From Dioscorea cayenensis subsp. rotundata (taxonomy: Eukaryota; Streptophyta; Magnoliopsida; Dioscoreales; Dioscoreaceae), in assembly GCF_009730915.1 (NCBI RefSeq), contig NC_052489.1:24421916-24485915 (forward strand): a DNA stretch of 64,000 nucleotides, written 5' to 3'. Below the pieces are notes generated by a model, which was given only the letters and a program-made list of their open reading frames with translations, made no database searches and was not told where the DNA came from. Below are positions 48,751 through 61,224 of the stretch, piece by piece. The stretch's first letter is position 1. Each line of letters begins with the position of its first letter. Made by a program: the position numbers and the translations under genes.

Positions 48751-48934
48751 AGTTATTACCTTAATTGCATTTATGTCTTGGTACTTGGAAGGCCCCCAAA
48801 CCCATTTACCCCAAATAGATCCAATTATTTGGACATAGATCCAATTATTTGGGCAAGGCGGGGGGGCCAAGAGGCCATTATGATCACATCTCAATAATTT
48901 GAGGATCCATTTTGGAGGCTGGTAAAATGGTAAA

Positions 48935-48970
<36 letters not shown>

Positions 48971-48971
48971 T
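48935..48971 (+). repeat. (ATT)n microsatellite
   Basis: About 12 ATT units. Confidence 0.95.
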
Positions 48972-49329
48972 ATTTTTTAACTAATAGACGACAAGTGGCT
49001 CCATTTAAAAGATTGTTAAAAGAACATATATATATATATATAATGATGTATCAGTTACGGTGGCCTATAAACCTCATAAAAAATCTCATTTTTTCTAATT
49101 ATGGAGCGGTGAAACTATTGTTTCTTCCCAAAAAAAACTTACACTTATATCCGTAAACAGTATATGAATATTATTGAGCCAAATATACAGTGCATAAACT
49201 AAACATAAATAATATTATTATAGGAAAGATTCAAACTTTTATTTTATTTTTTTTTACTTTTGTATAATATCATTGGGCTATCCAATAATTAAAAATAGTA
49301 ACTTATTATTTACCTAGCTTTCTTAACAA

Positions 49330-49330
<1 letters not shown>

Positions 49331-49369
<39 letters not shown>
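49331..49369 (+). repeat. (ATT)n microsatellite
   Basis: Thirteen ATT units. Confidence 0.95.
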
Positions 49370-50802
49370 TGACATGGGTTTCATTTATAAACTGAGAACC
49401 TGAAGCTCTTGTTTCCAAGCAGTCCCCCACTACACTTCATCAACACAGATGTGATGTACTTTTGTTTTTTCTCCAGACATGGGTTTTCAAACCTTTTAAA
49501 AGTAAATATAATCACAAGTATATATAAATGAATTGGTCAATTGCTTTGTTTGAAAGTAAAATAAGTATGATTATGTTGAATTAGCAAGAAGATAAAAGAG
49601 TCACCTTGTTGAATAATTGGACTTGTTCATGAACCAATGGTTGGCCCTTAACCATTTGATTTGATACATCTACTTACCTGCTTTTTAGTTGTCCCCTGTT
49701 GGAAGTGATAAAAAGGAAAACAATGGAGAGAAGGAAAAATTATTGAGTTTGGCCCCTTATCTTTTTCTCTGCCTCTCTGGGTGTGGGTGTGTTTGCATGT
49801 GTGTATTTGAGAAGTTATCTTGGTGGATTCATGAATGAAAGAAACTTTGGTAATTATTTCACATGCTTTTTTTTCCCCTGCTTTTGTCCTGTGTGTGTAT
49901 TGTGTGTCCTCACTATCACTCTTTATCAATCTTCAAATGAAGGAGAGGAGGAGGACAAGAATTGCCGTACAAATATACATGCAATTCTTTCAATTGTAAC
50001 TTTCTTAAAATTTGTATTTTTGTGTTTGCTGCATCACTTACAAAGATTTCACAATATGTGGAATGTCAAGAGTAGAGTTTAGTAATGAACATTATGTTTA
50101 TTTGATTATTGAAGTTTTTCATTTTTGGGTGTAAGTTTTTGCAGACATGGTGCAAAATTTCTGCTTTCTTATGAGCAAGGGACCCTTGAGCAGCCCCCAC
50201 AGAGATGATGAGATAATGATGTAGCCAACACCCCAATAACAAAGAGTCTTCAAAAGGAGCACCATCCAATAACAAATGCTCCATACCAACCTGCACAAGT
50301 AGAAAGAGAGAGAAGAGAAAAGAACAAAACAAGAGAGGGTGCTAGAGAGAGAAGTTGATTGGAGTGTGAAACTCTCTTTCTTTCTATCTATTTATCTATT
50401 TATCTAGCTGTTTATTGTTATTATTATTATATATATATATATAAATTGTTTTTCATTTAAAGTAGGAAAATAAAGGAGACATCTATATATGTTTTCCTTT
50501 TATCTTGCTTTTGATACTGTGGTCAATGATTCCAGCCCTGATTGAGAAAAAAACCAACTTGTTACTGGGTTTTTCTACATTGAGGTTCCGAAAAGGTGTG
50601 ATCTTGATGAGGTTTTTGGGGTGTTCAGGCACATAGAGATGCAATTCTGGAGAAACTCTTGAGATGAAAATCCCGGCTTTTTTCCACGGTCTGAGACTCT
50701 ATTGAAATTCCTGAGATCTCTGGACTGGGTTCTCTCCAAAAAAGGTGTGGTCTTGATGGGATTTCAAACTGGGGACAGGTAAAGGAAGGGGAAAGAGAAG
50801 GT

Positions 50803-50937
50803 ATGGTGATGATAAATCTCAGGCAAGTTGAAGTTGAAGTTGAAGTTGAAGTTGGCTTCTTGAGTTCTTATCCTCTTCATGAGTTTTTCGGCCGTTTCAG
50901 AACTCTTTGGGAGGATTCGAAGGTGGGCTCTTGTTAG
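50803..50937 (+). promoter_or_regulatory. Upstream ORF overlapping the receptor start codon
   Basis: ATG at 50803 opens a 44-codon frame, one base out of register with the receptor, which ends at TAG 50935-50937, inside receptor codon 20. It includes a (GTTGAA)4 hexamer repeat read as (Val-Glu)4. A shorter upstream ORF of 13 codons starts at 50664, and one of eight codons starts at 50757. If the transcript includes these, they would lower receptor translation. Confidence 0.55.
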
Positions 50938-53900
50938 GATGGGTTGGAAGAGGAGTGCGGTCAAGAAATGTGAGGCTTGCGGCAAGTGGAGGGCTAGATT
51001 CATGCTTCTCTGGGTGTTGAGTGGTGTTATTGGATCCATTTGGTTTTCCTGTGGTTTGGTAGAGTATGGCGTTTGGAAGAGAAGGGAGGGTGTGATTAGA
51101 AAAAGCTCATGGGATGAGAAAGCTCAGGTCTTGGGAGAGCAGTTCAATCTCAGCATGGCCCAACTTCAGGCCCTGGCCTTTCTTTTATCATCCGCGGATC
51201 AGGTACTTCCTTCTTCCCTCTGCTCTCCTGTGGACCTGTAGACATCCAAAGGTGGATTCTGTTGTCAATTCAGTGAAAGTTCCTGTTTTTTATTCCATTT
51301 GGATAACAATTCTTTGATCCATGGTTATGATTGACTTGAAAATGATTTATGGGAAAACCAAGTAGAGTGTTTTCCTCCCCGAGTTGATTTGAGGAATATA
51401 GTTATGATTGATTCGTCTTGTTTGGATCTTTGATGCCTGCTTTGTTCTTCTGATGTGTTTTGAATCTTTTGATTTGGAATGATTCAAAAAGTGTAGATTC
51501 ATGATGCTTTGTTGTTTGAATGGCTGTTTTGTGTTGTTGCTTTGCCTGTGCTTGCCAGAAGATATCATTGTCTTAAGTAGCTGATCATCAGAGTTGCTTT
51601 TTGTGTCTCCCTTCTTAGTCTGAGGCTCTGAGCTGTAGTTATCTGAATATTTGACAAACCATTGGAATCTTTCATCAAGGAAGTTTACTAATTTAATCTT
51701 TGGATTAGTTTTTTTTTTCAACCAAGCTCTCTGTAGAAAAAGACCAATCAAACATAAAGAGATGCACTTTCAGAAGTCTGAAGTAACGATCTACTCCTTT
51801 ATATTAAAACTTATATACATCAAAACTATTTTGTTTAAGTGCTTATTGGCAAATGCGCATTTAAAAGTATCACTTGTAGGAAAATTAACAGAACTAAACT
51901 GGAATTATGCTTGTTTAGCGGCCTGGTGAGTTTATGGTTTCATGTGGTACCATATATCAATCATGTTTGCTGCATCATACTGTCAGATCCATCCAGTTTC
52001 TTTCTGTCGTTTGTCTCATGGTTTAGCATAGGGAATACACTGTTGAATTTAAGGATCAGCTTCAATATTTATGAGAATGAGTTGTGTACTTGCTAACAAA
52101 TATCAATAGGTTTAATTTGTTGCTCTGTATTTTTTATTTGGCATAAGTGCTGTGATTTTGAAGATGGCCCAAAACTTAATATTGTCTAAAAATAGATGTT
52201 AATTATTTGTTTAAAGATGTGAGAACGTCATCACAGCTCTTGGAAATTATTTTGACTCCTACTTCCCGTTCTTTTTTTGTGCCACAGAGAACACTATCTG
52301 AATGTATAGTGAATACATTATCTGAAAGGCGACTCGGTAATGGCCTCTCTCATGCTCTGAATGTTCTGTTCTCCAAAGGGGAGAATTCCCAACATCAGCA
52401 AGCATTGGTGAGAGAAAAGATAGACCTTCATGAGAAATGTCCTATTCCTGATGTTGACGTGCTAGAGCAGACCAAGCACTCATCGGTAGAACAATGGGAA
52501 ATGCCATTTGCTTTCTACAAAGATTTTGTGCCAAAACCCAAGAATTTCCTCAATCAAGAGGTAAAATTACAAGTTTTTTTTTCAGGAAATGTGGAAAAGG
52601 CCACTTTGGCAAGTTTTTTCAAGTAGGTAGAATTGAAATGAGCATGTTCCACGTCTATATATTATGAAAATTTGGGAACGGCTTAAAAGCACCTCACGAA
52701 TCACCATCAATTGCACTTGTTTTCTCTTTAAGGATGTTATGCTTTCATGTGATGATCCTTTATCCCAGAATTCTATCCTGACTAATCTATTTGTAGACTT
52801 GCATGGATAGATTCCCACACCATGCCGTCCATGCCAATCTGAAAATTATCTATAGTATGCCCTTTCACTCTGAAATGATGCTGTTATTCTGAACCTCAAA
52901 GATTTCCAAGAACCTTGTCTGGAAATTAGGCTAATATTATTAAATAATCTTGGAGCTATGAATTTTCACTTCAACCATTTAATTTTCACTTGGAGGATTC
53001 CAAATGTCTGTGTTGATGCTAAAAGAAAGTTAAATTAGAGGATAAATGGTGTCACAAGTCATTCATCCCCTTCTAAATAATCCGTATATGATTTCAACTT
53101 TGATCTTGGTTCTTTGCACCAAGGTTTGTTATCGGGTGCATTTTAATATGACCACTGGATTATAAAGCTTTGTGTTGAGTGCTATGTATGGCATTGGCTA
53201 TTGACTGATCACCAGACTCCAATTCTTGCATTCATATTTCTGGAGTGCTGATGAGATTTTGTGAGTTGAGCATATTGATTCCAAGTTGATCACCATGTCA
53301 TCCATTGTTTAATTTTTTAGGGCAATGAAAACAAACAGACAAGGGACATGGCATCTAGCAAGACTCTGCATTATGAGTGGTTTACAAATCTTTTGTCAAA
53401 GATATTTTGGTGGATTTTGGTAGGAATGGTTGTTGGCTGTAAAGGTTTCGCTCTTTCTGGAGAATTATGGAAGAAACAAGATCAGCAAGTTAAACAACCG
53501 TCACAATTGCAAAAGCAGCAATACCAGCCTCAAAATTCTAAGGGTGGTGGAAGGTGGAGGAAGAAGCTGCTCTTTCTAGGAGTTGTTCTTGGAATTTTGG
53601 TCTCCATATGGATATTTTTGAGCATGAATGCAAATATCATCTCAAGGAGGAAGGAGACTCTAGAGAACATGTGTGATGAGAGAGCACGGATGTTGCAAGA
53701 ACAGTTCAATGTGAGCATGAACCACGTGAATGCATTGGCCATTTTAGTCTCGACGTTTCACCATGGCAAGAACCCTTCCGCCATTGACCAGGTATTCGCA
53801 TATTCTAATGCACTTTCTCTTATTGCTAATGTTTTTTGGCAATTAGCCCTATTTGTATATTGTTGTGTCATTTGTTACTGTTCCATTCTGAAGCTTCGGA

Positions 53901-56900
53901 GCCACTTACCTTTATGGAAAGATATTCTTCTCTAAAACCTTTTATTGAATTGACTTTTATAGTTAGATGAATAAGGCTGCTAAGCTGTAAAGCAGACGAA
54001 GTTATCATTATAGTTGAAGTACTATGAACATACTCTTAGTTAAATTCCTGGCAATTCTGACCTTTTTTTTTATTTATCGGGAAGAAAACATTTGCAGAGT
54101 TTACAGCAAGAACAGCGTTTGAAAGGCCATTAATGAGTGGTGTTGCCTATGCTTTGAGAGTACCACACTCACAAAGGGAGCAATTTGAAAAACAACATGG
54201 ATGGAGGATAAAGAAGATGGAGACAGAGGATCAGTCTCCTGTTCAGGATGAATACATACCTGAAAAGCTTGACCCTTCACCTGTTCAAGATGAATATGCA
54301 CCAGTTATATTCTCACAGGAAACTGTGTCTCACATCGTGTCTGTTGATATGATGTCCGGGAAGGTGATTTCATTTTATCATGTTTAAAAGACCCTTCGCC
54401 TGAGTTGGTCTCTGACTTGTTCAAGTTTTTTTTTCAACAAATTAGTTATAGTCCATTACTTCCATAAAATGCACAAGTCATTATATGTCAAAGTACCATA
54501 TCTTGTTTTCCTTGAGAAATATAACATTTGTCACCTTTGAATTTGAACTCAAGCATCAGAAACATAATATTGCAACTTGTAGGAGAAGATAGACAGTAAA
54601 CTTCATTCACAAGCCCTTGTTTGTCAACATTGATGCATGCAACCTAGTATTTTTTGGCTTGTGTTTGATTATAGCACAATCAATTACAATCTGCTGAAGT
54701 CTGTTTTTGTTCCTTGCTGCTCTTCCCAGGAAGATCGTGAGAATATATTGCGTGCAAGAGCGACAGGGAAGGGGGTTCTGACTTCCCCCTTTCCCCTTTT
54801 GAAATCCAATCATATTGGTGTGGTTCTTACTTTTGCGGTTTATAATGCTGATCTTCCTGCTGATGCTACACAAGAAATGCGGATTAATGCAACTGAAGGG
54901 TGAGTTACCTGTGGCAATCTGTTTCTCATTGCTTTACAGCCCGTATGCCTGTTAGAGGACTCTTTAGTTATTCTATTGCTTGGAGTCTGACTACTGAAAT
55001 TTGTCATCTTGAACAGGTATCTTGGTGCATCCTTTGATGTGCCATCTTTGGTGGAGAAGCTTCTTCAACAGCTTGCCAGCAAACAAAAGATCATCGTTAA
55101 TGTCTATGACACAACCAACTCATCAGGACCTATTAGGATGTATGGTCCTACTTCTTCTAGTACTAGTGAGATGCATGTCAGCAATTTGGACTTCGGAGAT
55201 CCCTTCCGGAGGCACGAAATGCATTGCAGGTAACTGTTCTCATTTAGGTTCAGATCACTGTTCAAGGAAATCCTCTATCTTAATTAGAGGTATCTTTGTC
55301 AATTTTAGATTCAAGCAAGAGCCGCCACCACCTTGGTCAGCAATAACGACATCTCTTGGGGTTGCAGTGATTGTCTTGCTTGTTGGTCATATATTTCATG
55401 CAGCCATAAACCGAATTGAAAAAGTTGAAGATGATTATCGTGCAATGAGAGATCTAAAAGGTCGAGCTGAGGCTGCTGATGTTGCAAAGTCCCGGGTGAG
55501 TTTTTTTCTGCTGTGGATCACTCTTCATCATGAGGGCAATTCCTTGGGTACTGAATCTGTTGCTCGGCCATCCCAATGTTGTTTGGGTTTGGAGTCATTG
55601 GACATATGAACCCTTCTGACATAATATTATTGTGTGCTAGTGGATAACTGCCTGCCTTAGTCCTCACAATTTATTTTATGGATTATGGTGGAAAATTTAT
55701 TTTGATTTTCATTAACTTATGGGCATGTTGATCTTTATTGTAGTTTCTGGCCACAGTTTCACATGAAATCCGAACTCCGATGAATGGTGTCTTAGGTATG
55801 TAACTTGTAAGAGTGCTTCAGATGATTGAGCACCTATTTTTTCTGTTATTTTCTCTTATTCTGAATTGGCTGATGTACTTGAAAGGTAGTAAATTGTTTC
55901 CTTGCTCCATTCAGGAATGTTACAGATGCTGATGGATACCGATCTGGATGCGACTCAACTAGATTATGCAATGACTGCACAATCTAGTGGGAAAGTTCTT
56001 ATATCTCTTATTAATGAGGTTCTCGACCAGGCTAAGATAGAATCAGGGAGACTTGAGCTAGAGGCTGTCCCTTTTGATGTTCGTGGTGTTCTCGACAACG
56101 TGCTACCAATTTTCTCTGATAAGTCACAGCCCAAAGGCATTGAGGTAAAGAATAATTATCGTGTACAGTTTCTTTTCGAGTTCAGTCATTTCTAATTCAT
56201 CCACATGATATCTCATTCAATTTTCATTCCTTTCATTTGGGCGATGGTAGATGGCCGTGTATATTTCAGATCGGGTTCCAGAGGTTCTTATTGGCGATCC
56301 TGGGCGTTTCAGACAGATCATTACAAATTTGGTTGGAAATTCAGTAAAGGTACATTGCTCGATTTGGTTCATATAACAGTATAAAATAGCAGATTTTAAC
56401 CGAAATGTACAAAATTCACACCATATGATGCCCCACATGATGCTTTTGGTGGCACCATCGATAGTAGAATATCATATAATTGGAGTGGGGAAAGGTCCTG
56501 ATTGTAAACCTTCATCTTTCAGTATATAACAACTTATAAATAATCTGGATGATCACTACTGCAGTTTACAGAAGAAGGGCATATCTTTGTATCAGTGCAT
56601 TTGGTGGAGGAAGTGAAGAATTCATCTGATGTTAGCAACAAAGCTCTAAACCAAATACCTGAGCTACTGAGGAGTGACACAGACGTATCACGCATGAGTC
56701 TTAGCGGGTTTCAAGTAGTTGACAGATGGAAGAGCTGGGAAAACTTTAAAGCATTCAAATTTCCAAGTGAAGCTACCGATGCGGTCAACTTGCTTGTGAC
56801 AGTTGAGGACACTGGTGTAGGAATTCCGGAAGATGCTCAGGGCCGTATATTCATGCCATTCATGCAAGCTGACAGTTCAACCTCCAGGACATATGGTGGT

Positions 56901-58190
56901 ACCGGTATAGGTTTAAGCATAAGCAAATGTTTGGTAGACCTGATGGGTGGAGAGATTGGGTTTGTGAGTCGCCCTGGCATTGGAAGCACTTTTGCATTCA
57001 CTGCTGCTTTCCAAGAAGGATCGAGGAGTTCAGTGGATATGAAGAGGCACCAACCTGATTCAATCACATCAGAATTCCGAGGAATGAGAGGACTGGTTGT
57101 TGACAGAAGATGCATACGGGCCGAAGTTGCGAAATATCATTTGCAAAGACTAGGGATGCATGTTGACATCGCAAATAATGAAAAAGCAGCAATTTCGTCC
57201 ATAATAGATAGTTGTAGGTCAAGGTAATTTACACATTCTCAATTGATCTCTAATTTTTGCATTGTTTTTCAACAGTTATTTATGATATTTTCTCCTAACA
57301 TGTCACTGATGTTTTCTTCTACTGCTTGTTCAGTGGATCAGGGCGTTTGGACATGGTTTTGGTGGACAAAGAAGCTTGGGGTGAGGCGTCTGGTATGGCA
57401 TTTCCTGACTCCTTGATAGAGCTCAGACAAAATGGTAGATTAAAACATCCTGAGCATCTCCCGAAGATGGTTTTGTTGGCAACTTCCATGAGTTCAACTG
57501 AGGCTAATGAGCTAAAGGCAGCCGGATATGTAGATAGTATAATAAAACCACTTCGCCTTAATATGATGTCTGCTTGCCTCCGAAAAGCTCTAGGTGTAGG
57601 TAACAAACAGCAAAAAGACAAAGAACAACTAACAATCCTTCAAAGTTTGTTGAATGGGAAGAAGATATTGGTTGTGGATGATAATGTAGTCAACCGCAAG
57701 GTTGCCGAGGGTGCTTTGAAGAAATACGGAGCTATTGTAACATGTGCTGACAGTGGCAAAGCTGCTTTGGAATATCTGAAGCCTCCGCATGAGTTTGATG
57801 CTTGCTTTATGGATGTGCAAATGCCGGAGATGGATGGGTAATCATCTGTTATTTTCTTCATATATGATCTGTAATATGGAATTTTTTTTTACTGCTACTA
57901 ACTTCAATTTTTTCAGCTTTGAAGCAACAAGAAAAATCCGCAACATGGAAAATGATGTCAATGACTTGATTAAGTCTGGCAGGGCATCAGCCGAGAAGTT
58001 TGGAAATGTAGCTCATTGGCACATACCCATATTGGCCATGACAGCAGATGTTTTTCAAGCGACACATGACGAATGTGTTCGGTGCGGCATGGATGATTTC
58101 GTCTCCAAACCATTTGAGGAAGAACAGCTCTACTCAGCTGTAGCTTATTTCTTCGAGCCCGATTCTGAACAAGCCGACCCAAATTTGTAG
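50879..58190 (+). CDS. AHK2: CHASE-domain hybrid histidine kinase, cytokinin receptor AHK2-type
   Basis: Thirteen exons in phase: 50879-51202, 52288-52560, 53321-53791, 54085-54363, 54730-54899, 55017-55229, 55309-55495, 55744-55795, 55915-56144, 56251-56349, 56565-57223, 57334-57837, 57917-58190; 1244 aa. Membrane helices at ~41-60, 227-243, 282-301 and 588-607. The CHASE cytokinin-binding domain lies between the last two ([23 protein letters not shown]). The kinase has phospho-acceptor H646 in [12 protein letters not shown] and G boxes DTGVGIP and [12 protein letters not shown] degenerate receiver at ~870-1010 ([10 protein letters not shown]) precedes the true receiver (ILVVDDN, acceptor Asp ~D1146 in [22 protein letters not shown]). 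Cytokinin perception, mostly at the ER membrane, feeds phosphate to HPt proteins and response regulators. Wording and the long N-terminus match AHK2 rather than AHK3/4. Exons 1-2 resemble exons 3-4. An alternative start at M209 would give an AHK3-like short form. Confidence 0.95.
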
Positions 58191-59399
58191 AAAGCTAACG
58201 TTTGCCTTAAATGGATTGTTTGACTGACTGAATCAGGTGCAAGGCTATATGACCAAGCGTGCCGAAAGACAAGCTTCAGAGTGGGTTCCTAAGTTCTAAA
58301 TTCTACTTATAGAACTGCCCTCTTAACAGGTTATTCACACAAAACATTTCTACTTCTCAGTTTGAAAGTGTTCATTCCTTTCATCCTCAAACTTGAAATC
58401 TATTGCAGGTTGTTAGCATTGCAGTTGCAGATGGTCTTGAATCCAGAAACCAGACAATTCCCGAGCACGGCATTCTCATTTGTTTTCAAGAAGCAAAGTT
58501 AAGATAGAGCTTGAATACTGCACCAAATGAACCTTGTACATCACTTCCGAGTCGACAGCTGATCATGGATGATGCCAGGCTTATAGTCATTTTTGTCGAT
58601 ATTGTTTAATTGATCTTGATTTGTTGAAACTTATTCAGGGACTATAGATGCACAAATAGCTTAGTTTTAGTAGGTACCAGATGAGATTGAACTTTGTTGC
58701 TCAAGGTATTGATTCTCTTGGTAATTGTAATATATGATAAATGTCAAATTTGTTATTCATTGTGACTCATAAAATTGACTCTTGTGTAATAATAAACAGC
58801 AGAGCTTTATATATGAAAAGAATTCTCAATTATTCTCTTCTGTTGTTGTGCCGTTGTTTACTGCTGACGTTGATCTCTATTAAGTTACTTGGTTTTTTCC
58901 TATGACACCTGAGATATAGCTAAAAATTACTTTACTGTTGCACACCTTGATTTATCAAATATTAATTGTTGTTCATCAAAAAAATTTATTTTATTTTGTA
59001 TTCATGAAACAGCTTTTGATGTTTTAACTTGGATTAGAAGGCCTTCTTTTATCCTTTGTTTATAAAAAAAAAAAGTTGTTTCTAATAAGCATATCATATA
59101 TAATTAATTTAAATAAAATTATGGTTTTTTCATAAAAAAAAATACATTATTGATTGGCTTTCTTTAATTAAAATCAGAAGACATTCTTATATATATATAT
59201 ATATATATATTATATAAACAAAAGCTTAACAAACTATTTTGACCAATATTAAAGCGTTCCAATTTGTTTAAATATGGTAAGTAAAATAAAATTAAAAGTA
59301 AAATAATGTCTGTATTTATCAGGGGCTTTCCTGTAAAAACCTCTTTATTTTTTTTTAATTTTTATTTTTTAATGAAAGAAAAGCTATAAAGTAGCTGTG
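58191..59399. other. 3' flank of the receptor gene
   Basis: Probable 3' UTR to about 58800, perhaps spliced, then AT-rich DNA with a TA microsatellite at 59191-59210. No coding sequence seen. Confidence 0.5.
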
Positions 59400-59522
59400 G
59401 TATTACAAGAAAGCCCTTGAAAAAAAAAAAAAGTAGCCGAAAGCTGTTTTTTTTCTCCTCTGAGCCTCTGTCTTTTCCTCTGAGCCTCCGTCCTCGGTGC
59501 TTGGCTGGTGTCCTCACTTGCC

Positions 59523-61224
59523 ATGGCAAGTGAGGGCCACAATCCTTCTCCGCCTAGCTGGGCGGAGATTGCTGCGGCGAGTAAGGGCAAGGTGGCCCCC
59601 TCTCCTCTTGTGGAAGGCCCTATGTTGTCGAAACTGAAGGAGACGACGTCTGACTTTGTCTTCATGGATCTGGAAGCTAAGAACCGGGCGAAGATGCAAT
59701 TCCAGCACTCTTTATATGGTAAATTTTTTGGTAAGGCTCCTCCATTTGATATTGTCAAAGCTAACCTGCTTGCGAGGTGGGAGGAGTTTGGTGAGATCTT
59801 CATCTCGGATCTTCCGAATGGGTATCTCCTAATCAGGTGTGCTGCCCATAAAGCCATGCAGCGGATTCTGTTTGAGGGTCCATGGACTGTCAATGGAGTT
59901 ACCCTGCAAATGGCTCCTTGGCATCCGTATTTTGAACCTGCGTTTGCGAAGATGAACACTGCGGCTATATGGATTCAGTTGCATAATTTGCCCGTCGATT
60001 TCTGGGATGGGGAGTCGTTAGATACCATCACATCCCATTTCGGTCGGCTCCTGAAGATCGATGATTACACTTCTTCGTTGTCCCGATCGAGATTTGCTCG
60101 GGTTTGTGTGGAGTTAGATCTCTCCAAACCCCTTGAAGCGAGGTCTATGGGTCGGGGATGATGAACAGAGGGTCTTTGTTGTGGTCCTTTATGAGAAGTT
60201 GCCCACATTTTGTTACCACTGTGGCTTAGTGGGTCATGGTTCCCTCACTTCCAATCGGCGACCGATGGAGGACCAAGCTCGCCCCTCTCAACCTCCTATT
60301 TCTGGTGCTGGGGATCAGGATGGGTCGGAGGTCAGGGGTGGGCTGGTATGTCCGGAGGTAGTCATGGGGGCAAACGAGGTTTCTGTGGAGCCGACTACTG
60401 TGCAGTTGGATGGTGAGTTCGGGCCATGGATGTTAGTCGCACGGCGGCGTGGCCGTGTTCGCGGCCGCAGTGGCGTCCGGAACTTGGGGTCTCGTGAGGG
60501 GCACGTGGGTGACAACGGTACTCCTCCGGAACCTTCTCGCTTGCCAGCTTTTCAGGCTGATGCGACTTGGACGACACGTGGCGGAATGAGAGGACGTCGT
60601 AGGGGCGGCCACCTTGGTTCGCGCATTGTTTCTCAGGACTTGCTTCTCCTGGAAGCAAGCTCGGCTCAGGAGCAGTTGATGTCGTCTGACACGGGGCCAA
60701 GGGAGGTCGTCCCTTTGGTTCCTGTGCCTCCTGATTTTTCAACGGTTCCTGATCAATCCAACGGCTCTGATGCCTTACTGAAGGTGTGTGTCCCGAGTGA
60801 GCAGTCTCCTCGGGCCCCTTAATCTGGCCCATTTCCTCAGAGACTTTCGGCTGATGAGAAAGGGAATGGGATTAGGGTCTTTTCCCCTCCGCCTGTTCTC
60901 ATCTCGTCTACTAGTAATACTGATGGTGCTGATCGTGCCTGTTCTTCTGAGCGTCACCTCTCGCTCGTCGCTCGAGTTTCGGATGCTCTTCGTGCCTCTC
61001 CGACTGCCTCGGCCAGTAGTGATCTTGACATGGGGTCTGGGGATGGGTCGGAGGAAGGGGATTATGTTTCTGGTGACTCCGGGAAGGATGAATTGGATGA
61101 TGCGATGACGCTTGATCAGGTGCCTCTCAGCTTTCGTCGCAGGGCCCTTGTTCGTAAGAATTCCCAAGCTAAGGGAGCTCCTCAGAAGAAGGGGAGAGTG
61201 GAGTTGAGCTCTGATGCTACTTAA
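59523..61224 (+). pseudogene. LINE ORF1 (DUF4283 and zinc-knuckle protein), interrupted
   Basis: Starts at ATG 59523 (MASEGHNPSPPSWAEIAAAS). Residues ~30-200 are the DUF4283-type domain of plant LINE ORF1 proteins (ILFEGPWTVNGVTLQMAPWH, WIQLHNLPVDFW). The frame shifts near 60135, and a zinc knuckle follows (CYHCGLVGHG) whose final cysteine is replaced by serine (SLTS). A Gly/Arg-rich linker precedes an in-frame TAA at 60820. The same frame then stays open to 61224. ORF1 products coat the LINE RNA; this copy could not make the full protein. Confidence 0.85.

Larger units (their letters stand above)
45487..50802. other. Long intergenic stretch with microsatellites and a promoter-like island
   Basis: Mostly AT-rich with many TA runs (45491-45511, 47429-47449, 47800-47815, 49027-49042, 50430-50441). 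A less AT-rich island at 48450-48860 holds paired G-boxes, but no gene is attached to it. An ORF at 48456-48734 shows no family features. The last few hundred bases are the promoter and leader of the cytokinin receptor gene. Confidence 0.5.

Noticed and set aside
53348-53935. Receptor coding sequence starting only at [10 protein letters not shown] (53348)
   Set aside because: Exons 1 and 2 upstream join in phase 0 and match the long AHK2-type N-terminus; the shorter start is kept only as an alternative.
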